A DNA stretch of 7,856 nucleotides from Planctomycetota bacterium (GCA_024274855.1 JAJSAJ010000214.1:1-7856); one strand, 5' to 3'; counted from the first letter of the stretch, positions 1-7,382 are shown. Notes: a model not told the origin generated them from the letters alone. Made by a program: numbers and translations.

Positions 1-13
1 CCGCTACCGAGTG

Positions 14-22
14 TGTTACACT
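14..22 (+). promoter_or_regulatory. Possible extended -10 promoter giving a leaderless yheU mRNA
   Basis: TGTTACACT reads as an extended -10 element (TG, one base, then TACACT, four of six matches to TATAAT). It ends seven bases before position 30, so transcription would start at or next to the A of the ATG. No Shine-Dalgarno motif lies between. The -35 region falls outside or at the very edge of the window, so only half of the promoter can be judged. This is inference from one short motif. Confidence 0.3.
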
Positions 23-29
23 GCCGTCC

Positions 30-254
30 ATGCGCATCCCCCACACGCAGCTGTCACCCGCCGTGCTGCGAGCCGTTGTCGAGGAATTCGTGACCCGCGA
101 CGGCACCGACCATTCCTTGGTCGAACGGCGTATCGAGAAGGTGTTACGTCAGTTTGACACTGGGCGTATCGAGCTGCATTTTGATGCAGAGACCGGGACT
201 TGCAATATCGTACCGGTGGATGGGACTCGGCCTGCGGGCGACGTTGTAAGGTAA
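30..254 (+). CDS. yheU: UPF0270 / YheU family small protein
   Basis: A 74-residue protein of unknown biochemical role. It follows the YheU (UPF0270) pattern along its whole length. It opens with M-x-IP, then LSP with a following Leu (residues 8-12), then EEFVTRDGTDHS (residues 18-29), an RQ followed by a Gly in the middle, and T-C-NI-x-P near residues 57-62. E. coli YheU, as I remember it, shows the same order (IP, LSP, FV-R-GTD, RQ, G, T-NI-P) and is about 72 residues long, so this copy is full length. There is no signal peptide or membrane segment, so a cytoplasmic location is expected. No Shine-Dalgarno motif precedes the ATG, and translation may be leaderless (see the promoter entry). The last codons overlap the start of a thioesterase-like fragment in another frame. 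The family assignment is firm; the function is unknown. Confidence 0.9.
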   Translation: MRIPHTQLSPAVLRAVVEEFVTRDGTDHSLVERRIEKVLRQFDTGRIELHFDAETGTCNIVPVDGTRPAGDVVR

Positions 255-379
255 CCGTGCCGACGGGAAGCCGGGCACGTGTGAAGGAAATCAAGGGGCG
301 CAAGGTTGTTGTGAGTGCCGCCGTGTCTGCAGATGGGGAGGTTTGCGTTTGTGGCGAGGTTGTGGCCGTTCAAGTTTCG
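248..379 (+). pseudogene. Orphan C-terminal fragment resembling a PaaI-type hotdog thioesterase
   Basis: One forward frame encodes VTVPTGSRARVKEIKGRKVV followed by SADGEVCVCGEVVAVQV. This alternation of strands resembles the last two or three beta strands of hotdog-fold acyl-CoA thioesterases, which typically read like 'R-V-x-x-x-x-GRK-x-x-V-x-x-x-L-x-x-x-GE-V-x-A-x-x-x-x-x-x-V'. Nothing upstream in the frame supplies the catalytic N-terminal half. The preceding bases belong to the end of yheU in a different frame. Downstream the frame stays open to 595 but runs antisense to the patatin gene and stops looking like a protein. I read it as the surviving tail of a deleted thioesterase gene. The match comes from memory of the fold pattern and the piece is short, so the identification is tentative. 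Confidence 0.4.
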
Positions 380-417
380 CGAGGTTGGATGCCGGCAGGG
401 GACCACTTCACGCAGTT

Positions 418-1611
418 TCAGCAGAGTCTGAGTTTCGATGTGTTCGTCACCGAGCGGTTGGGGGAATTCGTCTCTGGAAGTGGCCGCAGCCGCACAGGGT
501 TGAAGAATGTCCTCGAGCTTACTCGGCGGCCCAACGGCACTCGTAAACCACATCGGGTTGCGGTTTGGCGACAGATCTTGCGGGCTACTTCATAGCCGTG
601 TTGGACCAGCGCATTGACCTCCAGATCCGAGAAACGGTCGAGGTCGGTTCGAATCGACTGGACTTCCGCCTGTATCACCGGATGCAGGGCTGTCGGATCG
701 TCGGCCGGTTCCACGACTTCGGTAATCGGAAGAAACACGAATCCCTTCTGCTTGCTGAAATGCTCGCGTTCCAATTGCCAGACCCGGTCCCAAAGAATGT
801 CCGTCGCCCTCATCGATTGGCCGACGAATCCCAACGCCGCGTCGCTCAGAATCTGGAACGGTTTGCCGGCGTCGCTCACCAAGATCCGATCGAAGGTGAC
901 TTGCTGTTGCCTCAGCCAGGAAAACGCTCGAATGCCCAGGTTGTCGTAGACACCTCCGTCGGTGAACTATTCGGTCGTGAACTGGCCCTCGCGCACGCCC
1001 AGATCGGCTGCCGTAATCTGAACCGGCGGGAACAAGCCGGGGAATGCCGAGGAAGCCCCGACGACGCGCGTAAGGCTCGCCATCCTCGCTTCCACATGTT
1101 CGAACACCGGAACACCCTCTTTCTCCCGCTGCTGGATGAACAGCCCGTGCCGATTGAAGACCGACAATCCGCCGTTGCTCACGTTCGTTGTCAAGATGTG
1201 CAGATTCGGCTGTTCCGGCAACTCATAGAGCCGGCGGTCGCCGTACAACATGACTCGATAATAACGTTCGAGAATTGTGTTCGGGGTCAGCTTCGCGCTG
1301 TCCAACGGAGTCGGCTTGACGAAAGGGCGCAACGCATATTGCAATGGCATGCGACGTACCACACGGTTACGCACGTCGAATTGAACAAACCGGACGATCT
1401 CCGACGCTGCCTCGTTGAAACGGTCGTCGTCGCCCAAGTACCGATCCCAATTCATGACGAGATGGGCCGCAAGAATACTGCCGCCGGAGACCGATGCGAT
1501 ATCGGTTACATCTCCAAGCCTGCCTGCGTCTTTCAGCAGTCGAACGATCCCGAGATGAAAGAGGGTGGCGCGAAAACCGCCGCCCGACAGTGCGAGTCCC
1601 AATCGTGGCAT
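418..1611 (-). pseudogene. Patatin-like phospholipase gene interrupted by one in-frame TAG
   Basis: Patatin-like lipid acyl hydrolases use a Ser-Asp dyad. Numbered from the ATG at 1611-1609, residues 9-15 (SGGGFRA) form the oxyanion hole. Ser42 in ASVSGGS is the nucleophile. An ASSAFPGLFPP block sits near the end of the first part. Codon 215 (969-967) is TAG. Reading on in the same frame gives FTDGGVYDNLG with the catalytic Asp218, then VSDAGKP, to a TGA at 420-418. Readthrough would give 397 codons, a normal patatin length; as written, the 214-residue product lacks the catalytic Asp and should be inactive. The start is supported by GGGAGA at 1626-1621, nine bases before the ATG, and by the family's usual short N-terminus. 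There is no signal peptide. The last 50 or so residues (after ARKICRQ) look unlike the family and may hide a frameshift near 550. Single-base decay or a sequence error are both possible. Confidence 0.88.
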
Positions 1612-2077
1612 AGTCGAAAGTCTCCCAATCGCAGGCAACCGATTTTCCCTTCGGCAAGCGGAATTGTGCCCAAAGAGAATACATCGCCCGGCGGCAATGC
1701 ACTCCCTATTATAGGTTGCCGCCAGCGCGATAGAATCTCGGTTATCGACCGAGTAAGCTTGTTTATCCCGTTTTGTACCGCCACCGGGACCGCTGAACGG
1801 CGGTTTTCGTCGGGTTTGTAACGAAGAAACTGGCCAATGAACCGATCGAAGCGGCGCGACGCCTGTTAGGCTCGAAGGGGATGGTCCGAATTGAAACCCT
1901 TGCTCCGTCGCGTCTTTGCGTGACGTGCTTTCCCCGACACGTTGGGCGAAGACAGCGGTTTGTTCTTCGCCGGAGCGGTTTGGTAACAGCGGTGACAAAG
2001 GCACACGCACTCCAAAACCCCACTTGCCCCCGTTTTAATCGCTTATGTTCCGAATCCTCTCACTACGGTTTGAATCC
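1612..2077. other. Divergent intergenic region between patatin and sigma-factor relic
   Basis: No protein-like reading frame is visible here in either direction; the open frames are short, rich in Arg and Pro, and match nothing I know. The patatin ribosome binding site lies at its left edge (GGGAGA on the minus strand, 1626-1621). The stretch 1945-1993 holds a hairpin and three copies of AGCGGT. It would carry the promoters for both flanking genes, but I see no convincing -35/-10 pair. Confidence 0.5.
1945..1971. repeat. Perfect 8-bp inverted repeat with overlapping AGCGGTTTG repeats
   Basis: GGCGAAGA (1945-1952) and TCTTCGCC (1964-1971) are perfect reverse complements separated by 11 bases. 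Neither strand follows the stem with a T tract, so it is a poor terminator candidate. Inside and beside it AGCGGTTTG occurs at 1954-1962 and 1974-1982, exactly 20 bases apart, and the core AGCGGT recurs at 1988-1993. The position between two divergent genes would suit a regulator-binding site, but chance is not excluded. Confidence 0.35.
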
Positions 2078-2611
2078 ATGTCCGACGTCACATGCATCCT
2101 GTCCGCAATCGAGCAGCGGCAACCGCTAGCGGATCCAGTCCCGAATCGATTAAGTGTTTGAGATTCCGGTGCGCGTTGAAGTCCCCCATGTGCTCGATCC
2201 GTGGGAAGCTTTGCGTCCCCAGTCTGTTCCGCTCATTGCGCCGAGCTTGCGGTTTGGGTTATTACTCTTGCATCTCTTTCAGCCATCATCCGGTGGCGCG
2301 GCCCGCAGGAGGTACGAACTCGAGCAAATCATCAGCAGGGCACAAATGATAAGACCGTTTCGGATTTGGGACATTCGTGGATTCCTCCGTTACGACTACT
2401 GCCGTTGCATCATTGAATTCGGAGCGAACCGACTATACCATATCTTTTCTGGACATCAGATGGGTTGCGCCGATTCGCGGCTCAGAAGCCGGCTCAAGCG
2501 AATCCGGTACAAACGCTGCGGGCCACGGCGCTCGTCCGTGAAGCTTACTGGAGGCTGGTCGATACGGAAAAAGCTCGGCAGTGGGACAGTCGTGGCCACT
2601 TTTTTGCCGCC
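2078..2611 (+). pseudogene. Split relic of a planctomycete-type ECF sigma factor
   Basis: Two pieces of one RNA polymerase sigma factor lie in the same forward frame. The first, from ATG 2078 to about 2133, encodes MSDVTCILSAIEQRQPLAD. The second, 2462-2611, encodes LRRFAAQKPAQANP, then TLRATALVREAYWRLVD and QWDSRGHFFAA. From memory, planctomycete ECF factors of the TIGR02999 type begin MSDVTRILSAIEQGDP and continue LPLVYDELRRLAAQKMAQ, then TLQATALVHEAYLRLVD and W-x-SRGHFFAAAAEAMRR. Intact members have about 29 codons between the start Met and LRR; here there are 129, so roughly 300 foreign bases intervene while LPLVYDE is missing or unrecognisable. Similarity stops after HFFAA, so the rest of region 2 and all of the DNA-binding region 4 are gone. 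No Shine-Dalgarno motif precedes 2078. The remnant cannot encode a working sigma factor. Confidence 0.75.
2141..2455. other. Unexplained DNA of about 300 bases between the sigma-factor halves
   Basis: This stretch separates two parts of a sigma factor that should be nearly contiguous. One forward frame is open from 2154 straight into the propeller gene, and a minus-strand frame is open over roughly 2291-2428, but neither translation resembles a protein family I know. I see no clear terminal inverted repeats or target-site duplication, so I do not call it an insertion sequence. It could be the remains of a small non-autonomous element or of a rearrangement. The boundaries are approximate. Confidence 0.45.
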
Positions 2612-2665
2612 GGGATTGAAGTTAGTGCCAAAGTCTGTTGCGATTGCTGGGAGTCCAGAGCGTTC

Positions 2666-2671
2666 AAGGAG
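2666..2671 (+). promoter_or_regulatory. Shine-Dalgarno site that fixes the propeller gene start
   Basis: AAGGAG lies seven bases before the ATG at 2679. The frame is open upstream to 2154, so the start is not obvious from the frame alone. The strong ribosome binding site, together with the signal peptide that begins exactly at 2679, decides it. Confidence 0.85.
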
Positions 2672-2678
2672 AAGGGAA

Positions 2679-5600
2679 ATGAGAACATGTTTCGGCTTGC
2701 TGCTCATGTTGTTCTGTTGCCACGTAACGATTGCGGATGATGCTGTCCGTGATTTGTCCTGCCAGATCGGGGAAACGCCGGCGCTGGTTGTGGTGGTTGT
2801 CCGTGGTGGCGAGGGGGATATCCGGACAATTGCCGGGCTAGTTGAGAAGACTCCATGGACAGTGTTCTGTCGAGCACCCGCGTCCCGTGGCCTCGAGACG
2901 ATCCGTGATTGGGCCCGAGCTGAGTGTCTGTTGGGCAAGCGTGTTTTCGTGGCCGATGGCAAAGACCGTTCGCTTTGGCTGGCAGGTGAAATGGCCGATG
3001 CCGTGTGGGTGGCCCCGGATGTTGTTGATCCGCCATCCGAGAAAGAGGTTCTGCGCACGTTGCACCCTGGGGGTGTTGGCATTATCTCGAACCGAATGAT
3101 TGTGAAAGCCGCTCAACAAAACGTGGACGAGTGGAGGCATCCGTATCATGAGCCGGACAATAACATCGTGTCGAAGGATCGTATTGCCAGATTGCCGGGT
3201 GAGTTGCGGTTCCAGACGCACCCGGTCTTCGCGCCGATGCCCAATCAGACGCTCTTCGCCGGCGGACGCGTCTTCTTCTTTTCGGGGCATATCGCGTTTC
3301 ACCAGCGAGAAGAACCGCTGATTAACAAGCTGACAGTCCTTAACGCGTACAACGGTTTGCGACTCTGGACACGCACACTCGACCAGCACCATGTCGTCCA
3401 CAATGTTGCCAAACTGGCAACCGACCGCGAGTTGGTTTACGCGGAAGGTGGGATCCTGTGGATGCTGGACGCTGCGACCGGGCGGCCACGCGGCAAATTT
3501 CACGTTCCGGCAAAGGCGGCTGCGGCAGGCGATACCGATTGGAAGTGGATCGTACAACAGGACGGTACACTCTGGGCTGCGTTCGGCCCACCGGACGCGG
3601 GCGTCGTTCCCCTGCGGCGGAGACAGGAGATGGGCCATTGGCCCTGGAACGTGGCAAACGAGCGTTATCGAGGTGTCATCAAAAAGTTTGGTGTTGCGCG
3701 AAGATTGGCAGCATTTCAGTATCCCGAAATGAAGTTGCTCTGGACCATCAGCGAACCAGATCCCTTCGACGCTCGCACGCTCTGCATGGACGAAGGCCGT
3801 ATCTTTCAGCTGGCCCCCAAGAAATATATGGCAGCGCGCGACGCTGCCACCGGCAAGCAACTGTGGCGCCGAACCGCTGAGGCCGCTAGACGCAAGACCG
3901 GGAACCGCGAGGCGGACAAGAGTTCGGCCGACAGGGGGGCCGCAATACATTCCAAGGAACTGTTTGACGCGATTGGTGACGCGTTGAAGCGGCAGGGTTG
4001 GGGTTTGGGATGGGCCACCTACTGCAATGCGCGTGTTCACCAGGGGATCGTATGTATTGCCGGACCGATGTTTCGCAAGACAATCGGTGTCAGTTTCCAG
4101 ACGGGCGATCTCCTTTGGACATCCTCTGCCGAGTCGCCGCATCCGTTCTTCTGTAACGGTGTTCTCTACGTGATGCCGCGTGTGGCTGCACGTGCGGCCG
4201 ACTGCCGAACGATCGACCCATTGACCGGAAAGGTCCTTGACCAATTCAGTCTGGGAGTGATCGGTTCTTGTACTCGCCTGACGGCGACGCCGAACCAATT
4301 CTATTTCCGTCCTGGGGGCGGCGAGGGCAGGACGGTTTATGTCGACATCGGCTCACGAAAGCTCGCGGACTATGAAGGGGTTGTCCGCCCCGGATGTTTT
4401 GACGGAGTCGTGCCGGCGAACGGCCGCTTGTATTGGATGCCACTGGCGTGCGATTGCTGGCAAATTCATGGCACCTTTTCGATGGCTCCGCGTTCCACAG
4501 GTAAGGTGCCGAGGGCGCCGGCGGACTCACCGGCGTGGCTCGTGCCAACCGTTACTTCGGCGGCGGCGAGCGACGATTGGCCGATGTTCCGGGCAACTCC
4601 GGCCGGGACAGCCACGGTCGATGGTTCGATTGGGCAGAATGCGCGCGAGTTATGGCGGCAACGCTTACCTGGCGGCGGCCTGACCGCGCCGGTCTGCGCG
4701 GGCGGGCGAGTCTTTGTGGGCGGAGTGGATGGCGCGGTCCAATCGCTTGATGCGACTGATGGGAAAATCCTCTGGAGGTCGTCGTCCAATGCCGCCGTGT
4801 TGCACCCACCTGCCTATTGGAACGGGCGTGTGGCATTTGGTTCATGCGACGGTAGCCTCTATTGCGTGGATGCTTCTGACGGACACGTGTTGGGACGCAC
4901 GGAACTGGCGCCCGAGAAGCGGTTCGTCAATATCATGGGCCGGCTAATGTCCGCGTGGCCCCTGGGTGGTGGCGTCGTTGTGTCAGTTGATGGAATTGCC
5001 TACGCTGCGGCCGGTAGCACGGCTGCCGACGGAACCATGGTCGCCGCCGTTGATCTCGCCACCGGAAGATGTCGCTGGCGACAAGCGTACACGCTTGATC
5101 GCAAAGAGCCAAAACTGAGCTTTGGTGTTCAGGGGAACATCTTGCTGAAGAACGAGACACTATTGATCAACGGCGGCGCGCCGGTGGGAATCGTGGCACT
5201 CGACGCGCGCACCGGTGGGAACGCCCGCAGCGTTGCGCGTCTTGAAGCAGGGATGGAGACGTTTCTGGAGCCGGACGGCAAACCGTTCAGTACCGGTCCA
5301 GAACTGTTTTCCGGCGAGTACACCCGGACAACGATTTTCAAGCGGCACCAAGGCCGCATCTATTTCAAAACGTCCGGCCGGCACATTGCCCTCGTCCATG
5401 GCCGGCTTTTTTGTGCACGCGATTCGCGCGCGCTGGACCGTATTGTCGATTTGATGAACAAGGACCCCAAAACCGGTGGGAAGATGCAGGGGAACACCGT
5501 GCCTCAGGATGTCATGCGCGTGCCCATCGACGCGTCCATCGAATGGACCAGCAATACGGCGGACGTGTGCGGATTGGCTGTCGGTTGCGATGGGCTCGTG

Positions 5601-5768
5601 GCTCTTCACCACGATCGCGTGGAAGGCCTTTCGACGGATGGCCGCTCGTTATGGACCGTTGCGTTGCCCTCGGCTCCGGTCAGATGGGGCGTCGCATTGA
5701 CCGGCAATAGGATCGTTGTCACCCTCTTGGACGGCCAGGTTGTCGGCTTGTCCAAGAGTCCGAAGTAA
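2679..5768 (+). CDS. Exported double PQQ-type beta-propeller protein with degenerate methyltransferase-like head
   Basis: A 1029-residue exported protein of unknown function. Residues 1-20 form a signal peptide (Arg2, hydrophobic core LLLMLF, then ADD); no lipobox is evident. Residues about 22-146 resemble the class I methyltransferase-like head that planctomycete proteins of this type often carry: alternating strands ending in VLRTLHPGGVGI, like 'VLRPGG' of methyltransferases. The glycine-rich SAM loop (usually like GCGDG) is replaced by VRGGEGD, so SAM binding is doubtful. Residues 151-165 (EWRHPYHEPDNNIVS) match the linker typical of this architecture. A first propeller spans about 170-600 with blades such as VLNAYNGLRLWTRTL and ARDAATGKQLWRRT. 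A second begins at DDWPMFRATPAGT (632-644) and runs to the end (SLDATDGKILWRSS, CVDASDGHVLGR). There is no CXXCH haem motif. The start follows from AAGGAG and the signal peptide. It stands alone, overlapping sigma-factor debris upstream and converging with the glycosidase. It may be a binding or scaffold protein or a quinoprotein-like enzyme; the sequence does not decide. Confidence 0.93.
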   Translation: MRTCFGLLLMLFCCHVTIADDAVRDLSCQIGETPALVVVVVRGGEGDIRTIAGLVEKTPWTVFCRAPASRGLETIRDWARAECLLGKRVFVADGKDRSLWLAGEMADAVWVAPDVVDPPSEKEVLRTLHPGGVGIISNRMIVKAAQQNVDEWRHPYHEPDNNIVSKDRIARLPGELRFQTHPVFAPMPNQTLFAGGRVFFFSGHIAFHQREEPLINKLTVLNAYNGLRLWTRTLDQHHVVHNVAKLATDRELVYAEGGILWMLDAATGRPRGKFHVPAKAAAAGDTDWKWIVQQDGTLWAAFGPPDAGVVPLRRRQEMGHWPWNVANERYRGVIKKFGVARRLAAFQYPEMKLLWTISEPDPFDARTLCMDEGRIFQLAPKKYMAARDAATGKQLWRRTAEAARRKTGNREADKSSADRGAAIHSKELFDAIGDALKRQGWGLGWATYCNARVHQGIVCIAGPMFRKTIGVSFQTGDLLWTSSAESPHPFFCNGVLYVMPRVAARAADCRTIDPLTGKVLDQFSLGVIGSCTRLTATPNQFYFRPGGGEGRTVYVDIGSRKLADYEGVVRPGCFDGVVPANGRLYWMPLACDCWQIHGTFSMAPRSTGKVPRAPADSPAWLVPTVTSAAASDDWPMFRATPAGTATVDGSIGQNARELWRQRLPGGGLTAPVCAGGRVFVGGVDGAVQSLDATDGKILWRSSSNAAVLHPPAYWNGRVAFGSCDGSLYCVDASDGHVLGRTELAPEKRFVNIMGRLMSAWPLGGGVVVSVDGIAYAAAGSTAADGTMVAAVDLATGRCRWRQAYTLDRKEPKLSFGVQGNILLKNETLLINGGAPVGIVALDARTGGNARSVARLEAGMETFLEPDGKPFSTGPELFSGEYTRTTIFKRHQGRIYFKTSGRHIALVHGRLFCARDSRALDRIVDLMNKDPKTGGKMQGNTVPQDVMRVPIDASIEWTSNTADVCGLAVGCDGLVALHHDRVEGLSTDGRSLWTVALPSAPVRWGVALTGNRIVVTLLDGQVVGLSKSPK

Positions 5769-5771
5769 TCC

Positions 5772-5825
5772 GCTTCGGCATCCCAGGTCAAAACCACCAG
5801 TATGCTTCCACTATCGATGCCGAGC
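5772..5825. terminator. Possible stem-loop between the convergent genes
   Basis: GCTTCGGCATC (5772-5782) pairs with GATGCCGAGC (5816-5825) in ten base pairs with one bulged T, leaving a 33-base loop. It sits four bases after the TAA of the propeller gene and overlaps the last codons of the glycosidase, so it could act on both transcripts. Neither side has a T tract and the loop is long, so it is not a classical Rho-independent terminator. Confidence 0.3.
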
Positions 5826-7382
5826 TTGGATGAAGATCGGATACTCGGTCAACGTAAGAGGCAGTTTCCCGTGCCGTGTCTGCACCTGCTCGACTTTCGG
5901 TTCCATTTGATCGATTGTGGTGATGATGTGCGTGACCTTGGCCGACTTGGCACGGAACGGAAGCTGGAGTCGAGTATGGCCCAGCGGTTCGTCCAGGTTC
6001 TGCCCGATGTGGTCATCATAGAAAGCCACGAGAACTTTCTCTCCGTTTCTCACAGTACACTCATAGACATAGACATAGTCCGGTGTGGACAACCGGCGGC
6101 ACAATGTGATGCCGTTCAGCTCCGCGATCATCACTTTGAACGTGTGGCCGGCAGGCCACAGTTTCTTGTAGGTGCCTGAATAGAGCCCATCGACGGCCAT
6201 GGGATAAGGTGCTAGGACCGACTGGCCGTCAAACCCCCAACCCATCATGATCTTCCTGGTGCCTGCACTCAATCCGGCCATGAACTGTTTTACCACGTAC
6301 GCCGCCTGCAGTCCTCTGTACCATGCGTTCACCTTCTCGAATAACGGGCTCCGCCTGTTCTTAAGGATCCTATAGTATTCTTTGCTTTTGCTCGGAGTGG
6401 GATACGGGTGCAAGGCCGTGGCGATCACAGGCGGGACAAGCAAAGGGAACTGGCTGTATGCTTCCGCGCTCCAGATCTCCTTGTCCTTGCAGCCGTACTT
6501 CTGGAGAAGACGTTTTCCGTGTTTGATCTTGCCGTAGAATGGCCACCGGATATCCAGAATGTCATAGTATTTACAGGCAGCAACGGTCTTTGTGCTGAAC
6601 CGGTTCATCCGAGCGGAAAGGTCCACCATGTGCTTTTCGGCTTGTGGTAACGCCATTCGGAAGAATTGCGATTCCCTGGGACTCAACGTTTTCTCATAGA
6701 AACCGGTGGGACTTTCGAAATTGACCCCGGACAGGATGATCTTCACATCCTTATTCGCTTTCTTTGCAGCCAGATATCCTTCCTGCAGGTAGATTAGATA
6801 CTCATCAACGGTTCCGGCCCAGAACAGTTCGTTGTCGTATTCATTGCCAAGCTGGTAATGCAGGACCGGGAACAGGAGGCCTGGCATGTCATCGATGCCG
6901 TCACCGTCATATCTCTCAACGAGACTGGTAATGTAATCGCGAAAGTCCTGCCTATGCTCCGGTTTCGGCAGATAGTCGGAAAACTGCTGGATCCATTTGA
7001 GAGGGCCCTTCAGGTAGACATTTTCCTTCGTGTTCGGGGAGGCGGTAGCCCACGAATTGTAGTTGATCAGCGACATCATGATGTGGATGCCGAAGTACTG
7101 CCATTCTCTGACACCGTCGTCCAGGGCGGTCCAGTCATAGGTGTGCCTATTGTCTTTGGGCGCTGTTTTTTCGATCGAACTCCATTTGATTTGAGCAAAA
7201 TTGACCCAGCGGATTCCAACGGTTCCGCCATAGGCGGATACAAGCTCGGGGGCTCGGAACTGAGGATTAAGAACAAACACATAGTCGAGTCCAAAGGGGG
7301 AAGCCCAGCCCCGTTGTACATATTCTTCGAACGCTGCCTTGTTCGACGGTGGTGGTGGAACATTTTTCCTCTTCGTTGCCAT
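5811..7382 (-). CDS. Clan GH-A-like glycoside hydrolase, main open frame
   Basis: This 523-residue reading frame looks like a retaining glycosidase with a TIM barrel and a C-terminal beta-sandwich. Counting from the ATG at 7382, Asn180-Glu181 in HYQLGNEYDNELFW is the classic acid/base motif at the end of strand 4 of clan GH-A. YYDILDIRWPF (272-282) looks like strand 6, and Glu307 in EIWSAEAYSQF is the likely nucleophile on strand 7. Residues about 430-520 (VYVYECTVRNGEKVLVAFYDD onward) form a beta-rich tail. The length suits GH39, GH5 or GH42-like enzymes; I cannot name the family or substrate. The ATG at 7382 has no ribosome binding site and removes the export signal. The natural start is almost certainly at 7532, cut off by an in-frame TAA (see the next entry). 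As written, the enzyme would be untranslated or stranded in the cytoplasm. The gene is visibly richer in Lys and in A/T codons than the convergent propeller gene. Confidence 0.85.
   Translation of the reverse strand: MATKRKNVPPPPSNKAAFEEYVQRGWASPFGLDYVFVLNPQFRAPELVSAYGGTVGIRWVNFAQIKWSSIEKTAPKDNRHTYDWTALDDGVREWQYFGIHIMMSLINYNSWATASPNTKENVYLKGPLKWIQQFSDYLPKPEHRQDFRDYITSLVERYDGDGIDDMPGLLFPVLHYQLGNEYDNELFWAGTVDEYLIYLQEGYLAAKKANKDVKIILSGVNFESPTGFYEKTLSPRESQFFRMALPQAEKHMVDLSARMNRFSTKTVAACKYYDILDIRWPFYGKIKHGKRLLQKYGCKDKEIWSAEAYSQFPLLVPPVIATALHPYPTPSKSKEYYRILKNRRSPLFEKVNAWYRGLQAAYVVKQFMAGLSAGTRKIMMGWGFDGQSVLAPYPMAVDGLYSGTYKKLWPAGHTFKVMIAELNGITLCRRLSTPDYVYVYECTVRNGEKVLVAFYDDHIGQNLDEPLGHTRLQLPFRAKSAKVTHIITTIDQMEPKVEQVQTRHGKLPLTLTEYPIFIQARHR

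Noticed and set aside
1795..1815. CCGC...GCGG followed by TTTT as a forward terminator
   Set aside because: The stem is only four base pairs and no intact forward gene ends upstream of it.
565..1821. 418-residue forward open frame
   Set aside because: It is the antisense shadow of the patatin gene, whose motifs on the minus strand are unmistakable. The forward translation has no family features or signal and lacks a good ribosome binding site.
1611..2010. Longer patatin starting at 2010
   Set aside because: The added 133 residues are low in family character. Patatins of this type begin a few residues before the SGGG loop, and GGGAGA precedes the ATG at 1611.
2154..2678. N-terminal extension of the propeller protein by 175 residues
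   Set aside because: The frame is open, but the translation is not protein-like and overlaps sigma-factor debris. AAGGAG and a signal peptide mark 2679 as the start.
2712..2717. FCCH near the propeller signal peptide as a haem or lipobox motif
   Set aside because: It lies inside the hydrophobic signal region, does not fit CXXCH, and Phe before Cys does not fit a lipobox.
2838..4298. 486-residue minus-strand open frame
   Set aside because: It is antisense to the propeller gene, with an Arg/Pro/His-rich composition typical of a shadow frame in GC-rich coding DNA.
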